From Streptomyces sp. NBC_00536 (GTDB lineage: Bacteria > Actinomycetota > Actinomycetes > Streptomycetales > Streptomycetaceae), in NCBI RefSeq assembly GCF_036346295.1, contig NZ_CP107819.1, positions 4,960,001 to 5,024,000 on the forward strand: a DNA stretch of 64,000 nucleotides, in the 5' to 3' direction. Below are positions 41,275 to 49,209 of this stretch, piece by piece; positions within the stretch are counted from its first letter, which is position 1, and every line of letters begins with the position of its first letter. Below the pieces are notes generated by a model. It saw only the letters and a list, made by a program, of their open reading frames with translations, was not told where the DNA came from and made no database searches. Position numbers and translations under genes: made by a program.

Positions 41275-42887
41275 CCATCCTGGTCGTCGCCCTGGCCGTC
41301 CTCGCGGTCCTCGCCCTCCTCGTCCTCGTGCACCGCTGGCTGTGGGTCCGCCTCGTCCGCGACACGACCGCCCCGGGCGGGTGGCCGCGCCGGCTGCTCA
41401 CCACGTGCGCGTTCGCGCTGCCGCTGCTGTCGGTGGCGGCCCTGGTCGCGGGGCGGGCGGGGGCGCCGTTCTGGGCGCAGCGGGTGGTGGCGTGGCCGGG
41501 CTTCATGTGGCTGGCCGTCCTGCTGTACCTCACCCTGGCCATGCTCCTGGCCGAACCGGCCCGCCTACTCCTGCTCCGCGGTAAGAGCGGGAGCGCTCCC
41601 GCCTCCGGCGGCGCCTCAATCGCCGGCGGGGCTGGGGATGCCGAGGCGCCCTCTTCCGGCGCGCCCGCCCGGGCCTCAACCGCCGACGGGGCCGGAGGCG
41701 GCGGGACAGCCTTTTCGGGCGCGGCCGCTCCGGCCTCCGGCGGCGCCTCAAACGCCGGCGAGGCTGAAAATGTCGCCAGGGCTGCACGTGCGGGCGGGGC
41801 TGAACGTGCCGGCGGGCCTGAAAATGCCGCTGCGCGGCATCCCGCGGGTTCGCCGACCCAGGGCCGGCCAAATCCAGCCTCGCCGGCGTTTGAGGCGCCG
41901 CCGGAGGCCCGGCGAGCGGCACGCGTGGATGTGGCCGGGGCCGCAAATCCAGCCCCGCCGGCGATTGAGGCGCCGCCGGAGGCTCCGCGAGTCGCACGCG
42001 CGGATATGGCTGCGTCGGCGCATTCAGCCCTGCCGGAGGCGGAGGCGGAGGCGGAGGGGACCTCGCGGCGGGTGTTCGTCGCGCGGGCGCTGGCCGGGGC
42101 GGCGGTGGCCGCGGCCGGGGGCACGGTCGGCTACGGCACGTACGGCGTCCTGCGCGGCCCGAAGGTCAAGCGCGTGACCGTCCCCCTCGCCAAACTGCCC
42201 CGCGCAGCCCACGGCTTCCGGATCGCCGTCGTCAGTGACATCCACCTCGGCCCCATCCTCGGCCGCGCCCACACCACCCGCATCGTCGACGCCGTCAACG
42301 CCACCCAGCCCGACCTGATCGCGGTCGTCGGCGACCTCGTGGACGGCTCGGTCCACGACCTCGGAACGGCCGCCGAGCCACTGTCCCGGCTCACCGCCCG
42401 GCACGGCAGCTTCTTCGTCACCGGCAACCACGAGTACTTCTCGGGCGCCCGGCAGTGGGTGGACCACGTCCGTGAGCTGGGGCTGCACCCGCTGGAGAAC
42501 GCCCGCCAGGAGCTGCCGTACTTCGACCTCGCGGGCGTCAACGACGTCGCGGGCGAGAGCGAGGGGCAGGGCCCGGACTTCGACAAGGCGCTGGGCGGCC
42601 GCGACCGCGCCCACCGTACGGCCGTGCTCCTCGCCCACCAGCCGATCGTGATCCACGACGCGGTCCGCCACGGGGTGGACCTCCAGCTCTCGGGCCACAC
42701 GCACGGCGGTCAGCTGTGGCCGGGAAACTACCTCGCGGAACTCGCCAACCCGACCGTTGCGGGGCTGGAAAGATACGGCGACACTCAGCTTTATGTGTCC
42801 CGGGGGGCAGGTGCATGGGGACCGCCCGTGAGGGTCGGTGCACCCTCTGACATCACCGTCGTGCAACTCGCCTCATACCAGACATAA
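41271..42887 (+). CDS. Membrane-anchored metallophosphoesterase with repeat-derived insert
   Basis: 538 residues. Two or three N-terminal hydrophobic segments lie within residues 1-105. Then comes an Ala/Gly/Pro/Glu-rich insert (about 106-262), a further hydrophobic or Tat-like segment (RRVFVARALAGAAVAAAGGTVGYG), and a complete calcineurin-like phosphoesterase domain: SDIHLGP, GDLVDGS, GNHEYF, LAHQPIV and SGHTHGGQ. It should bind two metals; the substrate may be a phospholipid or nucleotide. The insert is encoded by at least four copies of the genome's 34-bp repeat and is unlike the insert-free members of the family I know. Coupled to the upstream small membrane protein. Confidence 0.93.
   Translation: MTILVVALAVLAVLALLVLVHRWLWVRLVRDTTAPGGWPRRLLTTCAFALPLLSVAALVAGRAGAPFWAQRVVAWPGFMWLAVLLYLTLAMLLAEPARLLLLRGKSGSAPASGGASIAGGAGDAEAPSSGAPARASTADGAGGGGTAFSGAAAPASGGASNAGEAENVARAARAGGAERAGGPENAAARHPAGSPTQGRPNPASPAFEAPPEARRAARVDVAGAANPAPPAIEAPPEAPRVARADMAASAHSALPEAEAEAEGTSRRVFVARALAGAAVAAAGGTVGYGTYGVLRGPKVKRVTVPLAKLPRAAHGFRIAVVSDIHLGPILGRAHTTRIVDAVNATQPDLIAVVGDLVDGSVHDLGTAAEPLSRLTARHGSFFVTGNHEYFSGARQWVDHVRELGLHPLENARQELPYFDLAGVNDVAGESEGQGPDFDKALGGRDRAHRTAVLLAHQPIVIHDAVRHGVDLQLSGHTHGGQLWPGNYLAELANPTVAGLERYGDTQLYVSRGAGAWGPPVRVGAPSDITVVQLASYQT
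41601..42040. repeat. 34-bp palindromic repeats inside the metallophosphoesterase coding region
   Basis: Clear copies at 41601-41634 (+), 41733-41766 (+), 41875-41908 (-) and 41950-41983 (-), with degenerate copies near 41650-41693 and 42025-42040. All keep the reading frame: plus copies encode ASGGAS(I/N)AG(G/E)A, minus copies encode PA(S/P)PA(F/I)EAPPEA. They belong to the intergenic family at 30807-31086 and 36397-36525. Confidence 0.88.
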
Positions 42888-43018
42888 TTCGTCGGAACCG
42901 GCATTGAAACGCCCTTCCACCCCCGAATTTTCCGTGATTGGGTGACCGGTAATCGGATAAACATGCGCCAGTGGCGGACACGCGGCCCGGCGCGGGGTGG
43001 GCAATGAGGAGTTCAGGG

Positions 43019-44578
43019 ATGCTGCGGTCTGTCCGCTCTAAGATCATCGCGGCCGGGCTGGTCCTGGGTGTCGTCGGCGCGGGGGCCTGGGTGCTGATGC
43101 CCTCGGACGCCGCCGGACATGGCGCGATCACGGTGGGTACCACCGACGCGGTGTCCTCGCTGGACCCGGCCGGGGCGTACGACGCCGGTTCCTGGGCCCT
43201 GTACAGCAACGTCTACCAGTCGCTGCTGACCATCAAGCCGGGCTCGGACGTGCCCGTCCCGGACGCGGCCACGGCCTGCAAGTTCATCGGGGCGAAGCTC
43301 ACCACGTACCAGTGCGAGCTGCGCACCGACGTGAAGTTCTCCAACGGGCGCGCGATCACGGCCGAGGACGTGAAGTTCTCCTTCGACCGGATCAGGGCGA
43401 TCAAGTCGAAGCAGGGCCCGGCCCCGCTGTTCAACACGCTGGAGTCGGTCAAGGCCGAGGGGAGGACGGTCACCTTCAATCTCTCCGCCCGCGACGCCAC
43501 CTTCCCCTTCAAGGTCGCGACGGGCGCCGCCGCGATCGTGGACAAGGACAAGTACCCGGCGAAGGCGCTGCGCGAGGACGGCAAGGTGGACGGCTCCGGG
43601 CCGTACGTGCTGGGCGCCTACAAGGAGGGCGCGAGCGCCGAGCTGAAGCCGAACCCGGCCTACACGGGCGCGGTCAAGCCGGCCAAGTCGGCCGTCACGG
43701 TGAAGTACTTCAAGGACTCCGAGACGCTGAACGCGGCCTGGAAGGACCACGGGATCCAGGTCGCCCACCGGGACATGCCCCCGGAGATGCTGGCGGCCCT
43801 GAACCCGAGCCTCCAGGACACCCGCTACCAGGAGTCCGGCGGCACCGAGACCCGCAGCATGGTCTTCAACGTCCGCCAGGGCTCGCAGACGGCGAAGCAG
43901 CCCGTCCGGCAGGCGATCGCCGCGCTGCTGGACCGGTCCAAGATCGCGGGGGACACGTACAAGGGGACGGTCACCCCGCTGTACTCCATCGTCCCGTCGG
44001 GCATCGCGGGGCACAGCACGCCGTTCTTCGACGCCTACCCGTCGCCGAACGCCGCGACCGCGAAGAAGATCCTCAAGGACGCCGACATCAGCACGCCCGT
44101 CACCTTCAAGCTCGGGTTCAACGTGCGCGGTGCGAACGTCCCCGAGGCCGCCGAGATCAAGAAGCAGCTGGAGTCCTCGGGCCTCTTCCAGGTGCAGACC
44201 GAGGCCGTGCCGGTGTGGGAGGACTTCCAGCAGGACTACGCGGCGGGCAAGTTCGACGCCTACACGATCGGCTGGATCCCCGACTTCCCCGACGCGGACA
44301 ACTTCACCGCCCCGCTCGTCGGCGCCGACTCCAGCATGAACAACGGCTTCGCCGACAAGACGGTGGGCGACCTGATCACCCGTACCCAGTCCTTCTCGAA
44401 CCGCGGTGAGGCGGCGAACGACTTCCGCGAGCTCCAGCGGGTCGTCGCCCAGCAGATCCCGATGCTGCCGATCTGGCAGAAGAAGGACTACGTCCTCTCC
44501 CGTGAGGCCGTCACCGGGGCGCAGTACCTCTCCGACGGCACGGGCGTGTGGCGCCTGTGGGAGCTGAACTGGCTGTAA
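43019..44578 (+). CDS. ABC transporter substrate-binding protein, family 5 (oligopeptide type)
   Basis: 519 residues from ATG 43019, with GAGGAG 8 bases before it; earlier in-frame starts at 42971 and 43004 are possible. A membrane/signal segment (IIAAGLVLGVVGAGAWVLM) lacks a lipobox Cys, so the protein may be tethered or secreted rather than lipid-anchored. The SBP_bac_5 fold follows: SLDPAGAYDAGSWALYSNVY, LRTDVKFSNGRAITAEDVKF, MLPIWQKKDYVL. No permease or ATPase gene is adjacent, so its transporter is encoded elsewhere. A strong hairpin follows. Confidence 0.92.
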   Translation: MLRSVRSKIIAAGLVLGVVGAGAWVLMPSDAAGHGAITVGTTDAVSSLDPAGAYDAGSWALYSNVYQSLLTIKPGSDVPVPDAATACKFIGAKLTTYQCELRTDVKFSNGRAITAEDVKFSFDRIRAIKSKQGPAPLFNTLESVKAEGRTVTFNLSARDATFPFKVATGAAAIVDKDKYPAKALREDGKVDGSGPYVLGAYKEGASAELKPNPAYTGAVKPAKSAVTVKYFKDSETLNAAWKDHGIQVAHRDMPPEMLAALNPSLQDTRYQESGGTETRSMVFNVRQGSQTAKQPVRQAIAALLDRSKIAGDTYKGTVTPLYSIVPSGIAGHSTPFFDAYPSPNAATAKKILKDADISTPVTFKLGFNVRGANVPEAAEIKKQLESSGLFQVQTEAVPVWEDFQQDYAAGKFDAYTIGWIPDFPDADNFTAPLVGADSSMNNGFADKTVGDLITRTQSFSNRGEAANDFRELQRVVAQQIPMLPIWQKKDYVLSREAVTGAQYLSDGTGVWRLWELNWL

Positions 44579-44601
44579 GCGCCCCGGGTTTCACGGGTCG
44601 G

Positions 44602-44644
44602 CGCGGGAGGCGTCGGACGGCTCAGCCGTCCGACGCCTCCCGCG
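44602..44644. terminator. Terminator shared by the binding-protein and TetR genes
   Basis: A perfect 21-bp inverted repeat (44602-44622 with 44624-44644) with a 1-base centre. It overlaps the stop and last codons of the convergent TetR gene, so the last residues of that protein are constrained by the hairpin. Confidence 0.88.
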
Positions 44645-45389
44645 TTTCCGTCTTCTTGTCCGTTTTCTTGTCCGACTTGGCGAACCGGGACGTCTTCTTC
44701 GTGGCGGCCGCCTGGGCCATGCCGGGGAGGAAGTCCGAGAAGAGTCCGTGGAGTTCGCGCACGAGCGGCCGCAGCACCCGGAAGCGGGCCAGCACGATCC
44801 CACGGGTGGTCAGCTGCGCGCCGCGCTCGGCCAGCCGCCGGGTCTTCTCGCTGTTCTCCGAGCGGTCGAAGACCCAGTAGAGGACGAGTCCCATCTGCGA
44901 GAGCCACATCAGCTCCGGGAGTACGTCGGCCAGTTCCTCGGGCACCTTGGTCTTCGCCCCGGCCAGGACTTCCCGGTGCATCTCGATCGCCTGCCGCCGG
45001 GCGGGCTCCGATTCGGCCGAGAACGGGCTGAGCGGACTTTCGGGGTCCGCCGCGTTCTTGAAGAACTGGGCGGCGAACTCGTGGAAGGGCTCGGCGATGT
45101 CGAGCCAGCTCGTGAAGACCCCCGCGAGCCGCGTCTGGAGGTCGGTCTCGTGGTCCAGGATCGGCCGGACGGCGCTCTGGTGGGAGTGGCCGATCCGGTC
45201 GTAGAAGCCCTGGACCAGGTGTTCCTTGGACTCGAAGTAGTAGTAGGCGTTGCCCACCGAGACTCCGGCCTCCTTGGCGATGCCCCGCATGGTCGTCTTG
45301 TCGTAACCGCGCTCCTGGAACAGCTTGAGCGCGGTTTCGAGGATCAGCGTGCGGGTCTGTTCGCTCTTGGGAGCCTTCTGATCAGTCAC
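44622..45389 (-). CDS. TetR family transcriptional regulator
   Basis: 255 residues from the GTG at 45389 (an ATG at 45419 would add 10). N-terminal HTH: LILETALKLFQERGYDKTTM, GIAKEAGVSVGNAYYYFESK. The ligand domain is longer than average and the C-terminus is a Lys/Asp/Thr-rich tail (SDKKTDKKTE). It lies downstream of two minus-strand genes, and palindromes TTGAACANGTTCAA occur in the gap upstream of those genes, a typical TetR-type operator. It probably controls that gap. Confidence 0.93.
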   Translation of the reverse strand: MTDQKAPKSEQTRTLILETALKLFQERGYDKTTMRGIAKEAGVSVGNAYYYFESKEHLVQGFYDRIGHSHQSAVRPILDHETDLQTRLAGVFTSWLDIAEPFHEFAAQFFKNAADPESPLSPFSAESEPARRQAIEMHREVLAGAKTKVPEELADVLPELMWLSQMGLVLYWVFDRSENSEKTRRLAERGAQLTTRGIVLARFRVLRPLVRELHGLFSDFLPGMAQAAATKKTSRFAKSDKKTDKKTETREASDG

Positions 45390-45400
45390 GGTGTCCGACC

Positions 45401-45832
45401 TTATCGGGGTACGGCGCATTGGTCGTCACAGACCACCTCGGAGCCGCGGCCCCGGGAGGGCGAGACGGCCCCGCGCCACGCCGCCGCCGCGAGCATCGTG
45501 GCCCGGGCGAAGGGCCGTCCGGCCGCCGTGGCCAGCCAGTTGGCCTTCGGCCGGTGCTCGGCGAGGGCCCACAGGGCCACGATGAAGGCGTCGGTTCCGG
45601 TCCACACCTGACCGCGGTCGCCGATCACGGTGATCTCGCGGAGCGTCGCGGCGTGGTCGAGGCGGGGGAAGCGGTACCGGGCGCCCTCCGACCCGGCGGG
45701 GATCAGTGCGATGGGGACCAGGCAGGGCTGGCTCAGCAGCCAGGTCCTGATGTGCACGCACAGCGCGCACTGGGCGTCGTAGAGCACGACGAGCTTGTGT
45801 ACGGGCCCACCCGGGCCGCCGGCGGTCGTCAC
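45401..45832 (-). CDS. DCC family thiol-disulfide oxidoreductase (DUF393)
   Basis: 143 residues from GTG 45832, 2 bases after the stop of the upstream gene. The DUF393 signature is present: LVVLYDAQCALCVHIRTWL with the DxxCxxC motif. Such proteins are thioredoxin-like. An in-frame extension to 45931 overlaps the neighbour and is not used. The gene is sandwiched between the TetR gene and a membrane protein in one probable operon. Confidence 0.87.
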   Translation of the reverse strand: MTTAGGPGGPVHKLVVLYDAQCALCVHIRTWLLSQPCLVPIALIPAGSEGARYRFPRLDHAATLREITVIGDRGQVWTGTDAFIVALWALAEHRPKANWLATAAGRPFARATMLAAAAWRGAVSPSRGRGSEVVCDDQCAVPR

Positions 45833-45834
45833 GG

Positions 45835-46239
45835 TCAGACTCCGGCCGGGGCGGTCCACGCCTGGGGCGCGACCGGCGGGGTCTGCTGGCGCTCCATGAT
45901 GCTCCGGCGGCGGATCTTGTTGAGCACCCACACGTTGCCGAGGTGCATGACGCCGAGGACGAGCAGGACGACGCCGAGCTTGACCGAGAGGGCCTCGAAG
46001 ATGCCGCGGGCCTCGGTGACGGCTTGGTCGGCTTGCAGGTAGAGGGCCACGAAGCCGAGGTTGACCAGGTAGAACCCGACGACCAGCAGGTGGTTGACGG
46101 CGTCGGCCAGCTTCTCGTTGCCCTGGAGGACGTCGGCGATGAAGATGCGGCCGTTGCGGGTGAGGGTGCGGGCCACCCAGACGGTCAGACCGACGCTGAC
46201 CAGCAGGTAGATGACATAGGTGACGACGGTGAGATCCAT
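45835..46239 (-). CDS. Small integral membrane protein
   Basis: 134 residues with three hydrophobic segments (TYVIYLLVSVGLTVWVA; HLLVVGFYLVNLGFVALYLQ; LGVVLLVLGVMHLGNVWVL) and a hydrophilic C-terminal tail. Start ATG 46239 with GGAGTCGGGGCC before it. It heads the minus-strand unit with the DUF393 and TetR genes, and its promoter contains the palindromic operators. Function unknown. Confidence 0.85.
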   Translation of the reverse strand: MDLTVVTYVIYLLVSVGLTVWVARTLTRNGRIFIADVLQGNEKLADAVNHLLVVGFYLVNLGFVALYLQADQAVTEARGIFEALSVKLGVVLLVLGVMHLGNVWVLNKIRRRSIMERQQTPPVAPQAWTAPAGV

Positions 46240-46251
46240 GGCCCCGACTCC

Positions 46252-46347
46252 TTGAACACGTTCAATTGCTGACGTGGATGACTCTAGACCCGATTTTGAA
46301 CATGTTCAAGCACTGTGCGAGTTCAAGAGCCGTGCGAGTTCAAGAGC
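46252..46347. promoter_or_regulatory. TTGAACANGTTCAA operators with spaced half-sites
   Basis: Two palindromes, TTGAACACGTTCAA at 46252-46265 and a perfect TTGAACATGTTCAA at 46296-46309, lie in the divergent gap. Two further GTTCAAG half-sites follow at 46321 and 46338, each 17 bases after the previous one (46304), within a duplicated GTGCGAGTTCAAGAGC (46315-46330 and 46332-46347). The best candidate regulator is the nearby TetR protein. Confidence 0.7.
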
Positions 46348-46383
46348 GGTGCGGCGCGAGGTGGGCTGACTTACCATCCGCAC

Positions 46384-47661
46384 ATGGGGGACTTGTTCGA
46401 GACCGGCGCGACCGTGGCCCAGGGCCGGTACCGCATAGAGGGGTTACTCGGGGGCGGCGGGATGGCCCAGGTCTACCGCGCCCACGACGAACGGCTCGCG
46501 CGCACCGTCGCGCTCAAGGCGATGCGCGCCGACCTCCCGCACGACCCCGGCTGGACGGCCCGGTTCCGGCGCGAGGCGCAGGCGATGGCCGCGCTGAGCC
46601 ACCCGAACGTCGTGGCCGTCCACGACACCGGCGAGGAACCCGGACCCGGCGGGGGAGCGCCCGTCCCCTTCATCGTCATGGAACTGATCCCCGGCCGCAG
46701 CCTCGCCGACCACCTGCGCGAGCGCGGACCCCTCCCGGTCGCCGAAGCCCTCGACCTGGCCGCCCAGATGCTCGCCGCGCTGGCCGCCGCCCACGCGCGC
46801 GGGCTGGTGCACCGGGACATCAAGCCGGCCAACGTCCTGCTGACCGGGGACGGCACGGCCAAGGTCGCCGACTTCGGCATCGCCGCGACCGCCGAGACCG
46901 GTGCGACCGCCCTCACCCGGACCGGCACGGCCATCGGCACCCCGCCCTACATGTCCCCGGAGCAGGTCGAGGGACAGCGGGGCGTCGACGGTCGCTCCGA
47001 CCTCTACTCGCTGGGGATCGTGCTCTTCCAGATGCTGGCCGGACGGGTCCCGTTCGAAGCCGACTCCGGATACGCCATCGGCTACCTGCACGTCCACGCC
47101 GAGCCGCCGACGCTGGCCTCGGCCGGCATCGGCGTACCGGCGCCCGTCCAGGGGCTGCTGACCACGGCGCTGGCCAAGCGCCCCGAGGACCGTTTCCCGG
47201 ACGCGGCGACCATGCGCGCGGCGGCCCTGGCGGCGGCCCGCTCACATCCGCCGACCGATGTCGTACGGATCTCCGCCCTGGCCGTGGAGCCGACGCGGCC
47301 GGTCCGGGCGGCCCCGCCCCCGGAGGGAAGCCTGCAGGGCGCCCTGAGGGGCGCCCTGCGCACCCTGGGCACCCGGCCCCGCCCGTCGCGCAAGACGGTC
47401 AAGTTCCTGCTGCTGGTGCTCTCGTACCTGCTCGGCTGGCTGATCGTCAGCCTGACGTTCAGCGGCGGCCATCCACCGGTGCGGGTGAACCTGGCCCTGG
47501 GGCTGGCGGGCATCGCCTGCGTCTGGTTCGGCGGCGCGAACCGCCGCCGACGCATCACCGGCCCGATCACCCTGCTCTACGAACTCCTCACGGCCGTCGC
47601 CTGGCTGTTCCACGTCGTGGCCGTGCTGATCAGCGGGATCTACCTGCTGGCCAAGCCGTAG
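46384..47661 (+). CDS. Membrane-bound Ser/Thr protein kinase (Hanks type)
   Basis: 425 residues from ATG 46384; the in-frame ORF start at 46315 runs through the operator repeats and is less likely. Kinase motifs are complete: glycine loop LGGGGMAQVY, Lys45 in VALKAM, catalytic HRDIKPANV (D145), DFG, and GTPPYMSPEQ with the activation segment. The C-terminal ~110 residues hold two or three membrane helices (KFLLLVLSYLLGWLIVSLTF; LALGLAGIACVWFGG; VAWLFHVVAVLISGIYLL), with no PASTA domain. No strong RBS is seen. Its promoter region carries the TetR-type operators. Confidence 0.95.
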   Translation: MGDLFETGATVAQGRYRIEGLLGGGGMAQVYRAHDERLARTVALKAMRADLPHDPGWTARFRREAQAMAALSHPNVVAVHDTGEEPGPGGGAPVPFIVMELIPGRSLADHLRERGPLPVAEALDLAAQMLAALAAAHARGLVHRDIKPANVLLTGDGTAKVADFGIAATAETGATALTRTGTAIGTPPYMSPEQVEGQRGVDGRSDLYSLGIVLFQMLAGRVPFEADSGYAIGYLHVHAEPPTLASAGIGVPAPVQGLLTTALAKRPEDRFPDAATMRAAALAAARSHPPTDVVRISALAVEPTRPVRAAPPPEGSLQGALRGALRTLGTRPRPSRKTVKFLLLVLSYLLGWLIVSLTFSGGHPPVRVNLALGLAGIACVWFGGANRRRRITGPITLLYELLTAVAWLFHVVAVLISGIYLLAKP

Positions 47662-47688
47662 TCGTGGCCGTAGCCGTGGCGACAGCCG

Positions 47689-48252
47689 TCAGATGCTGAG
47701 CGAGCGGGCGTAGTTGAGCTGGTTCATCACCCAGGGGAAGGTGTTCATGTCGGTCGCCGGGATCATCGTGGCGTGGTGGCGGCCGCCGCTGGTGACCGTC
47801 ACCTGGATGTAGCCCGTGGTGACCTTCTCCTTCATCAGGAGGAAGAGCAGACCGAGCAGGCAGAAGACGGCGAAGACGATCGCGAGCACGACGGACGAGG
47901 TGGGGATCTTCTCCTCGGTGCGGGAGAAGTCCGTGGCGTTCCACATCGCGCCCTTGAGCGGCATGGGACCGCTCGGGGTGATGATCTGGTCCCCGGCGAT
48001 GGTGATGTCCCCGATGCCGAAGGACGCCATCCCCGGAGCCCCCATGGCGGGCGCCGTGTACGGCATGCCCGCGCCGCCGATGGTGGGCTGCTGGTACGGC
48101 GGGGGCGGGACGTCGGAAGGCGGGGGGTACCCGTACCCGGGACTGCCGGGCGCGGGGTATCCGTACCCGGGATTGCCGGGCCCCCACTTGGGCTCGCCCT
48201 GTCCACCCTGCCCGGGCTCGCCTGCGTACGGGTTCGGCTGCTGCTCACTCAT
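47689..48252 (-). CDS. Single-pass membrane protein with Gly/Pro/Tyr-rich N-terminus
   Basis: 187 residues from ATG 48252. The first 75 residues are GYPxP-type low complexity. A middle segment (MASFGIGDITIAGDQIITPSGPMPLKGA) looks folded and is followed by one membrane helix (TSSVVLAIVFAVFCLLGLLFLLM) and a ~40-residue extracytoplasmic end. It is convergent with the kinase gene and has its own upstream region next to the hairpin at 48294. Function unknown. Confidence 0.8.
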   Translation of the reverse strand: MSEQQPNPYAGEPGQGGQGEPKWGPGNPGYGYPAPGSPGYGYPPPSDVPPPPYQQPTIGGAGMPYTAPAMGAPGMASFGIGDITIAGDQIITPSGPMPLKGAMWNATDFSRTEEKIPTSSVVLAIVFAVFCLLGLLFLLMKEKVTTGYIQVTVTSGGRHHATMIPATDMNTFPWVMNQLNYARSLSI

Positions 48253-48293
48253 ACGGCCGATCTTTCCACAGTCCCCGCCCGCCGGTCCCAAGA

Positions 48294-48336
48294 CGAAGGC
48301 CCCGCTCCCGGAACGAATCCGGGGGCGGGGCCTTCG
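48294..48336. terminator. Terminator downstream of the sdh operon
   Basis: Long hairpin: CGAAGGCCCCGC plus CCCGG paired with CCGGG plus GCGGGGCCTTCG, with one internal mismatch, loop AACGAAT. It lies beyond the sdhB stop (48442), oriented to end minus-strand sdh transcription, although a gene-free 90 bases intervene. Confidence 0.75.
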
Positions 48337-48441
48337 CGGCCCGCCGGCCTCAGGAGAGACCGGCGGACGGAGTCCGGCGCTGTGCCTCGAAGCCGGGGAG
48401 GCCCGCCAGGGCCGAGCCGTGCGAGAGGCGCGTCAAGAAGG

Positions 48442-49209
48442 CTAGAAGCGACGGGTGATGAGCGCCCGCTTGACTTCCTGGATGGCCTTCGTGACCTCGA
48501 TGCCGCGGGGGCACGCGTCGGTGCAGTTGAAGGTCGTGCGGCAGCGCCACACGCCGTCCTTGTCGTTCAGGATCTCCAGGCGCTGCTCCCCGGCCTCGTC
48601 ACGCGAGTCGAAGATGAAGCGGTGCGCGTTGACGATCGCCGCCGGGCCGAAGTACTGGCCGTCGTTCCAGAACACCGGGCACGAGGACGTGCACGCGGCG
48701 CACAGGATGCACTTGGTGGTGTCGTCGAAGCGCTCGCGGTCCTCGGCGGACTGCAGGCGCTCGCGCGTCGGCTCGTTGCCCTTGGTGACCAGGAACGGCA
48801 TGACGTCCCGGTACGCCTGGAAGAAGGGCTCCATGTCGACGATGAGGTCCTTCATCACCGTGAGGCCCTTGATGGCCTCGACGGTGATGGGCTTCTCCGG
48901 GTTGATGTCCTTGATCAGCGTCTTGCAGGCGAGCCTGTTCTTGCCGTTGATCCGCATCGCGTCGGAGCCGCAGATGCCGTGCGCGCAGGACCGCCGGAAG
49001 GTCAGCGTGCCGTCGAGGTCCCACTTGATCTTGTGGAGACCGTCGAGCACGCGCTCCTTCGGGTCGATCTCGATCTGGTAGTCCTGCCAGGTCGACTCGT
49101 CCGAGATCTCGGGGTTGAAGCGCCGGATCCGGAACGTGACCGTGATGAACGGGGAGGCCGCGGCCGCCGCTTCCATCTCGTCCGTCTTGGACATGGTCGG
49201 GGTGGCCAT
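48442..49209 (-). CDS. sdhB: Succinate dehydrogenase iron-sulfur subunit
   Basis: 255 residues. Cysteines for the three clusters are present: SCAHGICGSDAM with a later Cys for [2Fe-2S], CILCAACTSSCP for [4Fe-4S], and CTDACPRG for [3Fe-4S]. It passes electrons from the flavoprotein to the membrane subunits. It overlaps sdhA by one base. Last gene of sdhC-sdhD-sdhA-sdhB. Confidence 0.98.
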   Translation of the reverse strand: MATPTMSKTDEMEAAAAASPFITVTFRIRRFNPEISDESTWQDYQIEIDPKERVLDGLHKIKWDLDGTLTFRRSCAHGICGSDAMRINGKNRLACKTLIKDINPEKPITVEAIKGLTVMKDLIVDMEPFFQAYRDVMPFLVTKGNEPTRERLQSAEDRERFDDTTKCILCAACTSSCPVFWNDGQYFGPAAIVNAHRFIFDSRDEAGEQRLEILNDKDGVWRCRTTFNCTDACPRGIEVTKAIQEVKRALITRRF

